A stretch of DNA of 64,000 nucleotides from Curvibacter lanceolatus ATCC 14669 (GTDB lineage: Bacteria > Pseudomonadota > Gammaproteobacteria > Burkholderiales > Burkholderiaceae_C). A program made the translations under genes and the position numbers. The stretch is taken from the NCBI RefSeq assembly GCF_000381265.1, contig NZ_KB906280.1, positions 1 to 64,000 on the forward strand, written 5' to 3'. Positions 42,601-52,300 of this stretch are shown one piece after another. Positions within the stretch are counted from its first letter, which is position 1, and each line of letters opens with the position of its first letter. The notes beneath the pieces are model-generated. The model saw only the letters and a list, made by a program, of their open reading frames with translations. It did not search any database and was not told the origin of the DNA.

Positions 42601-45600
42601 GCGAAAGCCGATTCAATCTGTCCGCGCTTGCGGTGCGCGAGCGATCCATCACGCTGTTCCTGATCTTCTTGATCTCGGTCGCGGGCATCGTGTCGTTCTT
42701 CAAACTCGGGCGCGCTGAGGATCCGCCGTTCACGATCAAGCAGATGACCATCGTCACCGCCTGGCCGGGTGCCACGGCGCAAGAGATGCAGGATCAGGTG
42801 GCCGAGCCGCTGGAAAAGCGCATGCAGGAATTGCGCTGGTATGACCGCACCGAAACCTACACCCGCCCCGGCCTGGCCTTCACCCTGGTCTCGCTGCTCG
42901 ACAGCACCCCGCCTTCGGCGGTCCAGGAGGAGTTCTACCAGGCCCGAAAGAAGGTGGGAGACGAAGCCCGGAAACTGCCGGCGGGTGTCATCGGCCCCAT
43001 GGTCAACGATGAGTACGCCGACGTCACCTTTGCCCTCTACGCCCTCAAGGCCAAGGGCGAACCCCAAAGACTCTTGGTGCGCGACGCGGAAGCGCTGCGC
43101 CAGCAATTGCTGCACGTGGCCGGTGTCAAGAAGGTCAACATCATCGGTGAGCAGCCCGAGCGCATCTTCGTGTCCTTCTCCCATGACCGCCTGGCCACAC
43201 TGGGCGTCACCCCGCAGGATATTTTTGCGGCGCTCAACAGCCAGAACCTGCTGACCCCGGCCGGATCCATCGAAACCAAGGGGCCTCAGGTCTTTGTGCG
43301 CGTCGATGGTGCCTTCGACACCCTCGAGAAGATCCGGCAGACCCCGATCGGGGCGCAGGGGCGCACGCTCAAGTTGTCGGATGTGGCAAGCGTTGAGCGC
43401 GGGTATGAAGACCCCGCCACCTTCATGATCCGCAACGGCGGCGAGCCCGCTTTGCTGCTCGGCGTGGTGATGCGTGACGAATGGAACGGGCTGGACCTGG
43501 GCAAGGCCCTGGAGGCCAAGGTCAGCAGCATCAACGCAGAACTGCCGCTGGGCATGACGCTGACCAAGGTGACCGATCAGGCCGTCAACATCAGCTCGGC
43601 GGTCGACGAGTTCATGGTCAAGTTCTTTGTGGCCTTGCTCGTCGTGATGGTGGTCTGTTTCGTCAGCATGGGCTGGCACGTCGGCATCGTGGTGGCGGCG
43701 GCCGTCCCGCTGACGCTGGCTGCGGTGTTCGTGGTCATGGCGGCCACGGGCAAGAACTTCGACCGCATCACGCTGGGCTCGCTGATCCTGGCGCTGGGCC
43801 TGCTGGTGGACGACGCCATCATCGCCATCGAGATGATGGTGGTGAAGATGGAAGAAGGGTACAGCCGCATCGCTGCGTCGGCCTATGCCTGGAGCCACAC
43901 GGCCGCGCCCATGCTGTCCGGCACGCTGGTCACAGCCATCGGCTTCATGCCCAATGGATTCGCCCGATCCACCGCTGGCGAGTACACCAGCAACATGTTC
44001 TGGATCGTTGGCATCGCGCTGATGGTCTCCTGGCTTGTCGCCGTGGCGTTCACGCCCTACCTGGGTGTCAAGCTCCTGCCTGAGTTGCCTCAAATCGAGG
44101 GCGGGCATGAGGCCATCTACAACACGCCGCGCTACAACCGCTTTCGCCAGGTGCTGGGCCGGGTCATCGCGCGCAAGTGGCTGGTGGCGGCCACGGTGGT
44201 GACGCTGTTCGTCATGTCCGTGCTGGGCATGGCCGTGGTCAAGAAGCAGTTCTTCCCGACCTCGGACCGGCCAGAAGTGCTGGTGGAGGTGCAGATGCCC
44301 TATGGCACCTCGATCCAACAGACCAGCGCCGCCACCGCCAAGGTCGAAGCCTGGCTGGCCAAGCAGGAAGAGGCCGTCATCGTCACCGCTTACATCGGTC
44401 AGGGCGCGCCGCGCTTCTTCCTGGCCATGGCGCCTGAACTGCCGGATCCGTCCTTCGCCAAGATCGTGGTGCTCACCGGCAACGACAAGGAGCGCGAGGC
44501 CCTCAAGTTCAGGCTGCGCCAGGCCATTGCCGACGGTTTGGCCCCCGAGGCGCGCGTGCGCGTCACCCAGATCGTGTTCGGGCCGCCTTCTCCCTTCCCT
44601 GTGGCCTACCGTGTGATGGGGCCCGACCCCGACAAGCTGCGCGAGATCTCTGCCCAGGTCGAGGCCGCGCTGCAGGCCAGCCCGATGATGCGCACCGTCA
44701 ACACCGACTGGGGTCCCCGTGTACCCACCCTGCATTTCACCCTCGACCAGGACCGGCTCCATGCTGTCGGGCTGAGTTCGAGCTCGGTGGCGCTGCAGTT
44801 GCAGTTTCTCCTGAGCGGGGCGCCGCTGACAGAGGTGCGCGAGGACATCCGCGCGGTGCAGGTGGTCGGCCGTGCTGCGGGCGACATCCGTCTCAACCCC
44901 GCAAAGATCGCTGGCTTCACCCTGGTCGGCGCGACCGGGCAGCGCATCCCGCTGTCGCAGGTGGGCAAGGTCGAAGTGCGCATGGAAGACCCCATCCTGC
45001 GCCGGCGTGACCGCACCCCGACCCTCACCGTGCGGGGCGACATCGCCGAAGGCTTGCAGCCGCCCGATGTTTCAGCGGCCATGACCCAGCAGCTGAAGCC
45101 CATCATGGACAAACTGCCCAGTGGCTACCGCCTCGTGGAGGCCGGCACCATCGAGGAGTCGGGCAAGGCGACAGTCGCCATGCTGCCGATCTTCCCCATC
45201 ATGCTGGCGGCCACCCTGCTGATCATCATCCTGCAGGTGCGCTCGATCTCGGGCATGGTCATGGTCTTCCTGACCAGCCCCCTGGGCTTGATCGGGGTGG
45301 TGCCCACCTTGCTGTTGTTCCATCAACCCTTTGGCATCAACGCACTGGTTGGCCTGATTGCCCTGTCCGGGATCCTGATGCGCAACACGCTGATCCTGAT
45401 CGGGCAGATCCGTGAGAACGAAGCGGCTGGCCTGGACCCGTTCCGCTCGGTGGTGGAAGCCACGGTGCAACGGGCTCGCCCTGTGATCCTGACCGCACTG
45501 GCGGCGATCTTTGCCTTCATCCCGCTCACCCATTCGGTGTTTTGGGGAACCTTGGCCTACACCCTCATCGGCGGCACCATGGCCGGCACGGTCATGACGC

Positions 45601-45665
45601 TGGTGTTCCTGCCTGCCATGTACGCCATCTGGTTCAGGATCCGGCCGACCGCCCAGCCAGGCTGA
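42597..45665 (+). CDS. RND efflux transporter permease (AcrB/HAE1-like)
   Basis: A 1022-aa inner-membrane pump with twelve transmembrane helices in two repeats. N-terminal LALAVRERSITLFLIF-type start, the proton-relay Asp pair in GLLVDDAIIAIE, and the conserved second-half segment LIALSGILMRNTLILI are present. It begins at a GTG that overlaps the adaptor stop. The closest characterised groups export dyes, detergents or aromatic toxicants; the substrate here is unknown. Confidence 0.94.
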   Translation: MSESRFNLSALAVRERSITLFLIFLISVAGIVSFFKLGRAEDPPFTIKQMTIVTAWPGATAQEMQDQVAEPLEKRMQELRWYDRTETYTRPGLAFTLVSLLDSTPPSAVQEEFYQARKKVGDEARKLPAGVIGPMVNDEYADVTFALYALKAKGEPQRLLVRDAEALRQQLLHVAGVKKVNIIGEQPERIFVSFSHDRLATLGVTPQDIFAALNSQNLLTPAGSIETKGPQVFVRVDGAFDTLEKIRQTPIGAQGRTLKLSDVASVERGYEDPATFMIRNGGEPALLLGVVMRDEWNGLDLGKALEAKVSSINAELPLGMTLTKVTDQAVNISSAVDEFMVKFFVALLVVMVVCFVSMGWHVGIVVAAAVPLTLAAVFVVMAATGKNFDRITLGSLILALGLLVDDAIIAIEMMVVKMEEGYSRIAASAYAWSHTAAPMLSGTLVTAIGFMPNGFARSTAGEYTSNMFWIVGIALMVSWLVAVAFTPYLGVKLLPELPQIEGGHEAIYNTPRYNRFRQVLGRVIARKWLVAATVVTLFVMSVLGMAVVKKQFFPTSDRPEVLVEVQMPYGTSIQQTSAATAKVEAWLAKQEEAVIVTAYIGQGAPRFFLAMAPELPDPSFAKIVVLTGNDKEREALKFRLRQAIADGLAPEARVRVTQIVFGPPSPFPVAYRVMGPDPDKLREISAQVEAALQASPMMRTVNTDWGPRVPTLHFTLDQDRLHAVGLSSSSVALQLQFLLSGAPLTEVREDIRAVQVVGRAAGDIRLNPAKIAGFTLVGATGQRIPLSQVGKVEVRMEDPILRRRDRTPTLTVRGDIAEGLQPPDVSAAMTQQLKPIMDKLPSGYRLVEAGTIEESGKATVAMLPIFPIMLAATLLIIILQVRSISGMVMVFLTSPLGLIGVVPTLLLFHQPFGINALVGLIALSGILMRNTLILIGQIRENEAAGLDPFRSVVEATVQRARPVILTALAAIFAFIPLTHSVFWGTLAYTLIGGTMAGTVMTLVFLPAMYAIWFRIRPTAQPG

Positions 45666-45703
45666 TCCCACTGTTGATTCACACCCCCCATCAAGGAATA
45701 GCC

Positions 45704-46510
45704 ATGTCGAACTCCAAAGTCGTTGTTGTGACCGGCGTGTCGTCGGGCATCGGGCGCGCCGTTGCCATCCGGTTTGCCGAGCAGGGCTGCTGGGTCTTTG
45801 GCACCGTGCGCGATACCGCCAAAGCCCAAGCCATCCCCCATGTGACCCTGGTGGCGATGGATGTCCGCGACGGTGCGTCGGTCGAGCGCGGTGTCCAGTC
45901 CATCATCGCGCAGGCCCAGCGCATCGATGTGCTGGTCAACAGCGCAGGCGTCACCTTGCTGGGCGCTGCAGAAGAAACCTCTGTTGAGGAGGCGCAGGCC
46001 CTTTTTGATACCAACCTCTTCGGCCTGCTGCGGGTCATCCAGGCCGTGCTGCCGCACATGCGTCGGCAGCAGGCCGGCCGCATCGTCAATGTCAGCTCGG
46101 TGCTGGGCTTTCTTCCTGCCCCGTACATGGCGCTTTACGCCGCCTCCAAGCATGCCGTTGAAGGCCTGGCCGAAACGCTGGATCACGAGGTTCGCCAATT
46201 CGGCGTTCGGGTCTCGTTGGTCGAACCCTCCTTCACCAAGACCCACCTGGATCTGAACGCCCCGCGGGCAGCGGCCAAACTGGCCGCCTACAGCCATGAG
46301 CTTGGTATGGCCTCCAAGGCGATTGAGAACAAGGTGAAAAATGGGCCCTCGCCTGACGGGGTGGCCCACTCGATCGTCAATGCCGCACTGGGCCCCTGGA
46401 AGATGCGCCACACGCCCAAAGGCGAAGCATCGCTCCTGGCCAAGCTGCGCCGTTTCATGCCGGCCGGCCCCGTGGAGAAGGGCATCCGGAAGACGTTCGG
46501 ATTGGCTTGA
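45704..46510 (+). CDS. Short-chain dehydrogenase/reductase (classical SDR)
   Basis: A 268-aa classical SDR. The NAD(P) motif TGVSSGIGRAVA, NSAG, the catalytic Ser in VNVSSVLG and the YAASK motif (YAASKHAVEGLAETL) are all complete. It follows the RND gene by 38 bases with its own AAGGAA site and may belong to the efflux operon. The reaction is not predictable. Confidence 0.9.
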   Translation: MSNSKVVVVTGVSSGIGRAVAIRFAEQGCWVFGTVRDTAKAQAIPHVTLVAMDVRDGASVERGVQSIIAQAQRIDVLVNSAGVTLLGAAEETSVEEAQALFDTNLFGLLRVIQAVLPHMRRQQAGRIVNVSSVLGFLPAPYMALYAASKHAVEGLAETLDHEVRQFGVRVSLVEPSFTKTHLDLNAPRAAAKLAAYSHELGMASKAIENKVKNGPSPDGVAHSIVNAALGPWKMRHTPKGEASLLAKLRRFMPAGPVEKGIRKTFGLA

Positions 46511-46559
46511 TGGCGCTTGTGCCGCTGGACCGGGCCGCAAGGCGAGAATAGGAAACCCC

Positions 46560-47540
46560 ATGGACTACCTCCACTCGATACGCGTCTTCCAATGCGTGAT
46601 CGACGAAGGCAGCTTTGCCGCCGCTGCGCGCAAGATGGACCTGTCTCCCGCCATGGTGACCCGTCAGATCAAGTACCTCGAAGACACCCTGGGCGCTCGA
46701 CTGCTGAATCGCACAACCCGGGGCATGGCCCTCACCAGCGCGGGCGAAGGTTATCTGCAGCGGCTTCGCCCCATCCTCTGCGAACTCGAAGATGCGGCCG
46801 ACCAGGCGCGAGCCCATTCCAGCGGCATCAAAGGCAACTTGCGTGTATCAAGCACCTCCCTGGTCGCGGTCAACCTGCTGGCGCCCTGCGTGACGGATTT
46901 TCAGAAACTGCACGCTGCAGTGCAGGTGGAAATTCACACCACGGACCACCCGGGGCAGGCGCTGAAACAACACGACCTGTCCATCCTGAAACACGATGAG
47001 CACTTCAATGCCGACGTGGTGGTGCGCCCCGTGCTGGACATGAACTATGTCTTGTGCGCATCGGTAGGCTACCTGCAGCAGCATGGTGTACCGAAGACGC
47101 CGGAAGAACTCGCCACGCATCGCATGGTGCGCCTGCGCCCCCCAGGCTCACGACTGCAAGCGGTGGGGCTGGTGAACCCCGCAGAGCGCGATCGAACCGT
47201 CGAGCTCTCCTGCGCCTGGTCTGTCATCTCCAATGACGATGAGACAGCCTATCAGGCCGCCTTGTCTGGCGCAGGCCTGGCGCTGTTGCCCGAGCTCGCC
47301 TTGAACGGGCGCCCCCATGGCGGTCAGCTGCGGCGTGTGATGGCCCCGTGGGTCAGCGTGGACCGGCTCAGGCTGGTGGCCACCTTGCCCAGTCGCCACT
47401 TTGTGCCGCAACGCACCCGTGCGTTTCTCGAGTTCTTCATCCAGCACGTGCAACGGGCTGCAAATGGGGCGGCGATGGGGGCCGCAATGGGGGCGGCCAT
47501 GGTGCGGCAGCCCATGGTGGCGGAGGGGGCTGCCCAATAG
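46560..47540 (+). CDS. LysR family transcriptional regulator
   Basis: A 326-aa regulator: N-terminal winged HTH (HSIRVFQCVIDEGSFAAAARKMDLSPAMVTRQI) given in outline, and a C-terminal effector domain of the CrgA-like group. The start at 46560 follows the SDR stop by 49 bases. The C-terminus carries three exact copies of Gly-Ala-Ala-Met encoded by a 12-base tandem repeat, after which the frame ends in a low-complexity tail. It may regulate the SDR or the efflux genes. Confidence 0.9.
   Translation: MDYLHSIRVFQCVIDEGSFAAAARKMDLSPAMVTRQIKYLEDTLGARLLNRTTRGMALTSAGEGYLQRLRPILCELEDAADQARAHSSGIKGNLRVSSTSLVAVNLLAPCVTDFQKLHAAVQVEIHTTDHPGQALKQHDLSILKHDEHFNADVVVRPVLDMNYVLCASVGYLQQHGVPKTPEELATHRMVRLRPPGSRLQAVGLVNPAERDRTVELSCAWSVISNDDETAYQAALSGAGLALLPELALNGRPHGGQLRRVMAPWVSVDRLRLVATLPSRHFVPQRTRAFLEFFIQHVQRAANGAAMGAAMGAAMVRQPMVAEGAAQ
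47466..47501 (+). repeat. 12-bp tandem repeat (3 copies) at the 3' end of the LysR gene
   Basis: Three 12-base units each encode Gly-Ala-Ala-Met. Synonymous differences between units (GCG/GCC/GCA) show that they are not a very recent slippage product. Confidence 0.7.
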
Positions 47541-47588
47541 AGCCTTGATCCAGGGCCATCAGCTGTTGCGGGGGCATGCTGCAGTCCG

Positions 47589-48761
47589 TCAAAGGCACAC
47601 CCGCAAGACCTCGCAGAGCGTATCCAACACGCCTGCTGACAAGAACGGCGAGCGCAAGACCTTGTACTCTCCTGGCAAGTGGCTCCGCACCAGCGGCTCG
47701 ACCAGTTTCAGCCCGGCGTCGCTGTTGGTCAGCAGAACCAGGGCATCGCCCGAGGCCGGTACGGCGAGCACAAACGCGCGGTAGCCGGGGTTGTTGCCCC
47801 ACTGCCAGAACCGGGTGCCGGCGCCGTCTGCCGAGGTTTCCAGCCCCCAGCCCAAGCCCCAAGCCAGGTTCAAGCGCGCGTCGACGTTCACGGGCGATTC
47901 GGCGGTCATCGCCTGCAGGGCCGGATCGCGCAGCCAGGCGATCACAAAGCGGGCATAGTCATCCCCGGTGGTGTAGAGGCTGTAGGCTGCCACGGGCTGG
48001 TTCATGAGTACCTGCTTGCGCGGTGCCCCATTGGCTTTGGTGCCTGGCAGCAAGTGGTCGCCGATCCGGGGTGTCCAGCGGTAGCTGCTGAGGCCCATGC
48101 CCAGCGGGGTGAAGACCAGCGCTTGCATCACTTCGTCCAGCGGGCGCTGCATCACGCTTTCAACCGCCCGCTGCAGCAGCACATAGCCCTCTCCGGAATA
48201 GGACCAGCGCTCGCCCGGCGTGCCTTCAAAGCGCAGCGGGCCCGAGGCCCAGTTGGGCAGCCCTGCCGTGTGCTGCAACAGCATGCGCACGGTCACGGCA
48301 CCCAGGCGCGGGTCGGTCACGACATCGCTTTGGGTGGCCAACTCAGGGTGCAGTGGATTGAAGGCATGCCGATAGCCTTGGGGCGGGTACTGCAGCACGG
48401 GCGCGTCCAGCGCCAGCCGCCCCTGTTGCACGAGCTTCAGCACCGCATAGGCGAACACCGGTTTGCTCAGTGATGCGGCCTGGAACACGCTGTCAGGCGG
48501 CACCTGCAGCGCAGGATCGCAGCCCGATGCCGTCGTGACAGATTGAAGTTCGCGCTGCCGGATCACCGCCACCGCTGCGGCGCACACATGGTGTTGCCGG
48601 GCCAACTGCGGCAACGGCTCGCTGGGGGCGGCAGACGCGGCCGTGGAGCCCGGAGCAAGGCCGGCTTTGGGCGGTGAGGCACAAGACACCACCAGCAACA
48701 GCGCGGCCATCCAGCTGGAGCGGCCGAAGCCGCGCAGGGCAGAAGTCAGGGTTCGAGACAT
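47589..48761 (-). CDS. Serine hydrolase, class C beta-lactamase-like (first of pair)
   Basis: A 390-aa exported protein with a possible lipobox (LLLVVSCAS). The active-site SxxK is in QAASLSKPVFAYAVL and the Tyr motif is YSGEGY. The third motif (KTG-like) would lie in the stretch WGNNPGY. The family contains esterases, DD-peptidases and transferases as well as beta-lactamases, so resistance should not be assumed. A TTG two codons upstream is an alternative start. Confidence 0.85.
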   Translation of the reverse strand: MSRTLTSALRGFGRSSWMAALLLVVSCASPPKAGLAPGSTAASAAPSEPLPQLARQHHVCAAAVAVIRQRELQSVTTASGCDPALQVPPDSVFQAASLSKPVFAYAVLKLVQQGRLALDAPVLQYPPQGYRHAFNPLHPELATQSDVVTDPRLGAVTVRMLLQHTAGLPNWASGPLRFEGTPGERWSYSGEGYVLLQRAVESVMQRPLDEVMQALVFTPLGMGLSSYRWTPRIGDHLLPGTKANGAPRKQVLMNQPVAAYSLYTTGDDYARFVIAWLRDPALQAMTAESPVNVDARLNLAWGLGWGLETSADGAGTRFWQWGNNPGYRAFVLAVPASGDALVLLTNSDAGLKLVEPLVRSHLPGEYKVLRSPFLSAGVLDTLCEVLRVCL

Positions 48762-48788
48762 GCGCAAATCCTACTGGACGCCAGGCGC

Positions 48789-50033
48789 TCACAGCGCAAT
48801 CGATTGCTGCTTCAGCACCTCGCCGAGGGTCTGATCGATGCGGGCCAGCACCCAACTGCTGCCATCTTTGGCGAAGTAGCCGGTGTTGCTCAGGCCGAAC
48901 AGCGCAAATTCGCCAGCCCGGTCGAGTGCCACCTCGGCCATGAAGCCGGTCACGTGGCCAGTGTGGGTCAGCAGCAGCCGCTTCGGTGTGGCCACGGCCT
49001 GCCAGCCCCAGACATAGCGGCCATCAGAGGCTGCGAGCAAGTCGCGCACATAGACCTGTGGCAGCGGCGTGCGCTCCCCCTGCAGCGCCTGCACATGCCA
49101 GCGCAGCCACTGCGCGTAGGCCTCACCCGTGCAGGCCCAGTTGCCGGCGGGGGCGATGATGTCCAGCCAGTCCTGGGTGGCCAGGCTGTCCGGGGTGGCC
49201 TCGACCACGGCCAGCGCCCCGGCCGGGCCCTCATGCCCCCACAGCAGGTCGGAGGGCTTGGGCACCCAGGATCGCCAAACCCCTTGCAGGGCCAGGGGCT
49301 GCACCAGCACCTCGTCGAACACGGCCTCGAAGGCCCTGCCCGTGCGCGCTTCCACGATGGCGGCTGCCAGCACGTAACCTGCGTTGGAGTAGTGGAAGTC
49401 GCGCCCCGGCACGACACCGTCTGCAGGCGCCTGGGCCAGCAGCCAGCGTGCGAAATAGCTGCGACGGCCCACCGGGGTGTCGGGCAGGGGGCGGGTGTCG
49501 GCGCCGACCGCCGCCAGGAAAGCGTTCTCTTCCTGGCCGCTGCCGTTGAAGGCCGGCACGCCACCGCGGTGGTGCAGCAGATCGGCCAGGGTCACCTGCG
49601 CGTAGGCCGGGTGGATCTCCCCAGCCCAGGTCGGAAAGGCCTGCGGCAGGGTCATGGACAGGGCCGGGCCGCCGCGCTCGGCCAAAGCGGCGATGGCCGC
49701 ACTGGTCATGGCCTTGGTGTTCGAGCCGATGGCAAAGCGGTCTTGCGATTCCACCGAGGCATTCTGGCCTTGACGCCGCTTGCCTGACACGGCCACGGCC
49801 ACGCTGCCGGCCTTGCTGCTCACCTGGCCAAGCACCATGCCGACCAGGCCTGAAGCGACCCCGGCGTCCGCCTGGGCCTTGAGCAGGGCGGCAAGTCGGC
49901 TCTGATCCGAACTGTCGGCGCCCCCGCCGCATCCCGTCAGACCAAGCTCCAGCCCAAGGCCCAGGCTGCCGGACAGCAGAAGTTGCAGCACCGAACGGCG
50001 GCGCAAAGGTGAACAAGTGGCGTGAGTCGACAT
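48789..50033 (-). CDS. Serine hydrolase, class C beta-lactamase-like (second of pair)
   Basis: A 414-aa lipoprotein: leader RRRSVLQLLLSGSLGLGLELGLTGC with lipobox LTGC (given in outline). SxxK is in AIGSNTKAMT, YxN in FHYSNAGY and the third motif is HTGH. It is 28 bases upstream of the first serine hydrolase gene, same strand, but the two differ in sequence and are not a recent duplication. The start at 50033 is chosen for the signal peptide; the frame is open much further upstream as a shadow. Confidence 0.85.
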   Translation of the reverse strand: MSTHATCSPLRRRSVLQLLLSGSLGLGLELGLTGCGGGADSSDQSRLAALLKAQADAGVASGLVGMVLGQVSSKAGSVAVAVSGKRRQGQNASVESQDRFAIGSNTKAMTSAAIAALAERGGPALSMTLPQAFPTWAGEIHPAYAQVTLADLLHHRGGVPAFNGSGQEENAFLAAVGADTRPLPDTPVGRRSYFARWLLAQAPADGVVPGRDFHYSNAGYVLAAAIVEARTGRAFEAVFDEVLVQPLALQGVWRSWVPKPSDLLWGHEGPAGALAVVEATPDSLATQDWLDIIAPAGNWACTGEAYAQWLRWHVQALQGERTPLPQVYVRDLLAASDGRYVWGWQAVATPKRLLLTHTGHVTGFMAEVALDRAGEFALFGLSNTGYFAKDGSSWVLARIDQTLGEVLKQQSIAL

Positions 50034-50174
50034 GCGAAGGCCTTGAAGTTGCGATGGCCGCCAGTGTGCGCAGACCAAGCCAAAGAGAAGCCAAATTCCG
50101 GCTTGGAGGGCTCGCCGCAGGCGCGACCCGCTCGCTTTGGGTTTCCCCAAGGTTGGCCCCCTAGAATCCCGGCC

Positions 50175-50828
50175 ATGCACATCCTCCTGGTCGAAGACGA
50201 TCTTGATCTGGGCCCGGCCCTGCTGGCGGCCTTGCGGGCCGAGGGCGTGAGCGCGCAATGGGTGCGGCGCGCCGCCGACGCCCGCGCCGCCATGGGGCCC
50301 GAGGTCGACCTGGTCTTGCTGGACCGCGCCCTGGCCGGTCAGGAAGGGCTGGATCTGCTGCGCCACTGGCGCATGAAGCGCATCACCACCCCGGTGATCG
50401 TCATCACCGCGCGGTCCGCGCTGACGGACCGACTCGAGGGCCTGGACGAAGGGGCCGACGACTACCTCGTCAAGCCCTTCGAGATTCCCGAGCTGTTGTC
50501 GCGCGTGCGGGCCGTGCACCGTCGCCATCGCCAGCAGGCCAGCGAGGTGTGGGAGCTGGGCGAACTGGCAGTGTCGCCGCGCTCGCACCAAGCCTGGCTG
50601 AAGGGCGAGTTGCTGCCCTTGTCTACACGTGAATTCCAACTGCTGCTGGCCCTGGCCAAAGACAGCAGCACGGTGGTGCCCAAGCAACTGCTGGGGCAGT
50701 TGCTGGAACCCCTGGGCGAGCCGGTGGACGCGGCCACCGTCGAGGTGCACCTGTCGAACCTGCGCCGCAAGATCGGCGCCGAGCGCATCCGCACCGTGCG
50801 CGGCGTGGGCTACCAGCTCCGGCCATGA
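50175..50828 (+). CDS. OmpR-family response regulator
   Basis: A 217-aa regulator. The receiver domain (1-120) has the acidic pair in LLVEDDLDLG, the phosphoacceptor Asp in VLLDRALAG, and the Lys in YLVKPFEIPE. A winged-helix DNA-binding domain follows (about 125-217, ending TVRGVGYQLRP). It is cotranscribed with the histidine kinase; stop and start overlap (ATGA). Confidence 0.93.
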   Translation: MHILLVEDDLDLGPALLAALRAEGVSAQWVRRAADARAAMGPEVDLVLLDRALAGQEGLDLLRHWRMKRITTPVIVITARSALTDRLEGLDEGADDYLVKPFEIPELLSRVRAVHRRHRQQASEVWELGELAVSPRSHQAWLKGELLPLSTREFQLLLALAKDSSTVVPKQLLGQLLEPLGEPVDAATVEVHLSNLRRKIGAERIRTVRGVGYQLRP

Positions 50829-52189
50829 GGAGGCCGCCGTCGTCATTGCAAGGGCGCCTGTTGGGGGTGCTGCTGGTCGCGGTGGTGCTGGTGGCCGCCG
50901 TGCTGGTGGGGATGGACTACCTGGCGTTCCGGTCCAGTATTTCTGACCGCGTGGCCCAGCGGTCTGCGGCCGAGGCCCTGGGCGAGGCACTGGCCGACGC
51001 GGACGAGCCCGTTGCCGCCGCCATCGTGCGGGCCTCTGAACTCCAGTTCAATCGATCGCGGCGTGCTGCCGGATTGCCCGACATCGAAGACCTGGCGTTC
51101 GAGCTCCAAACCCTCGAGGGGCGGCAGGTCTATGCTTCCGCGCCATTGAATGGCCAGCCTGCGTTGACAGTGGAGCAGGCGCGGCAGCAGGTCTTGCAGG
51201 TGCCAGGGCACGCCTACTGGCCCTGCCTGCACGAAACCGCTCGCTGGCGCGTCATGCTGCTGGAGCCTGTGGTGCAAGACAGCCTCTTGCTGCGTTGGCT
51301 GGGTGGTGGCATGTTGTCCTCTGTCCTGGTGGCCATCCCCTTGCTGCTGCTGCCGCTGTGGTGGGCTGTGCGCTCCGGGCTGGCACCGCTGCGCCGGCTG
51401 GTGTCAGCCCTGGCGCAGCGCGATGCGGCCACGCTGACGCCCCTGCACCTCGACCTGCGCTATGCCGAGCTTCAGCCCATCGTCGGTGCCATCGATGGCC
51501 TGCTGGCGCGTGCGCGCCGGCACCTGGAGCATGAGCGCCGCCTGACGCACGACACCGCGCATGAACTGCGCACCCCGCTGGCCGTGCTCGCCGCCCAGGC
51601 CCATGCCCTGGCCACTGCGCCCGATGCCGCTGCGGCGGAGCTGGCCCGGCAGGGCATTGCGCGGGGTGTGCAGCGCACATCGCATCTGGTGGAGCAACTG
51701 CTGACCCTGGCGGGGCTGGAGTCCCCTGACATCGCCCGCCCCACCCAGACCATCGACCTGGTGGCGCTGTGCCGCCAGCACCTGATCGACCTCACGCCAC
51801 TGGCCGACGCCCGTAACATCGAGATGGCCCTGGAGTCGCCCGACCAATGCCAGGCCACGGTGGTGGTGCCGCCCCTGCACTCCATCCTCGACAACCTGCT
51901 GCGCAATGCCCTCAACCACTGTCCGCCGGGTTCGCTGGTGGAACTGCATCTCACACAGCAGGCGGGGCAATATCGAATCGAGGTGCAGGACAACGGCCCC
52001 GGCATGCCCGCCGAGGAGCGCGAGCGGGCCTTCGAGCGCTTCTTCCGAGGGCAGGGGGCTGGCCCGGGCTCGGGTCTGGGCCTGGCCATCGTGCACGAGG
52101 CCGCTCGGCTGCTCGGGGCCCGGGTGTGGCTGGCAGAGGGTGTTGGGGGGCGCGGGCTGCGTGTGACCGTCGAGTGGGGCGTCGGCTGA
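50825..52189 (+). CDS. Sensor histidine kinase
   Basis: A 454-aa membrane kinase with TM1 (about 10-32), a periplasmic domain of about 110 residues, TM2 (about 155-175), HAMP, then HisKA (phospho-His in LTHDTAHELRTPLAVLA) and HATPase with N box (DNLLRNALNHCP) and G box (GPGSGLGLAIVHEAARLLG). It pairs with the preceding OmpR-type regulator. The signal is unknown. Confidence 0.92.
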   Translation: MRRPPSSLQGRLLGVLLVAVVLVAAVLVGMDYLAFRSSISDRVAQRSAAEALGEALADADEPVAAAIVRASELQFNRSRRAAGLPDIEDLAFELQTLEGRQVYASAPLNGQPALTVEQARQQVLQVPGHAYWPCLHETARWRVMLLEPVVQDSLLLRWLGGGMLSSVLVAIPLLLLPLWWAVRSGLAPLRRLVSALAQRDAATLTPLHLDLRYAELQPIVGAIDGLLARARRHLEHERRLTHDTAHELRTPLAVLAAQAHALATAPDAAAAELARQGIARGVQRTSHLVEQLLTLAGLESPDIARPTQTIDLVALCRQHLIDLTPLADARNIEMALESPDQCQATVVVPPLHSILDNLLRNALNHCPPGSLVELHLTQQAGQYRIEVQDNGPGMPAEERERAFERFFRGQGAGPGSGLGLAIVHEAARLLGARVWLAEGVGGRGLRVTVEWGVG

Positions 52190-52300
52190 CTTGGGGTGGG
52201 ATGGTGTGTGGCGTTGGTGGCTCAGCCTAAGTGCCAAAGGCTGGACCTGGGTTGTCGACGCTTGTGCCTGCACTGCGGTGCTGCAAGATCCAGCCGAGTT

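Noticed and set aside
42381-44762. A 793-aa minus-strand frame opposite the RND pump
   Set aside because: It is His/Gly/Gln-rich, antisense to the pump gene, and is a codon-bias shadow.
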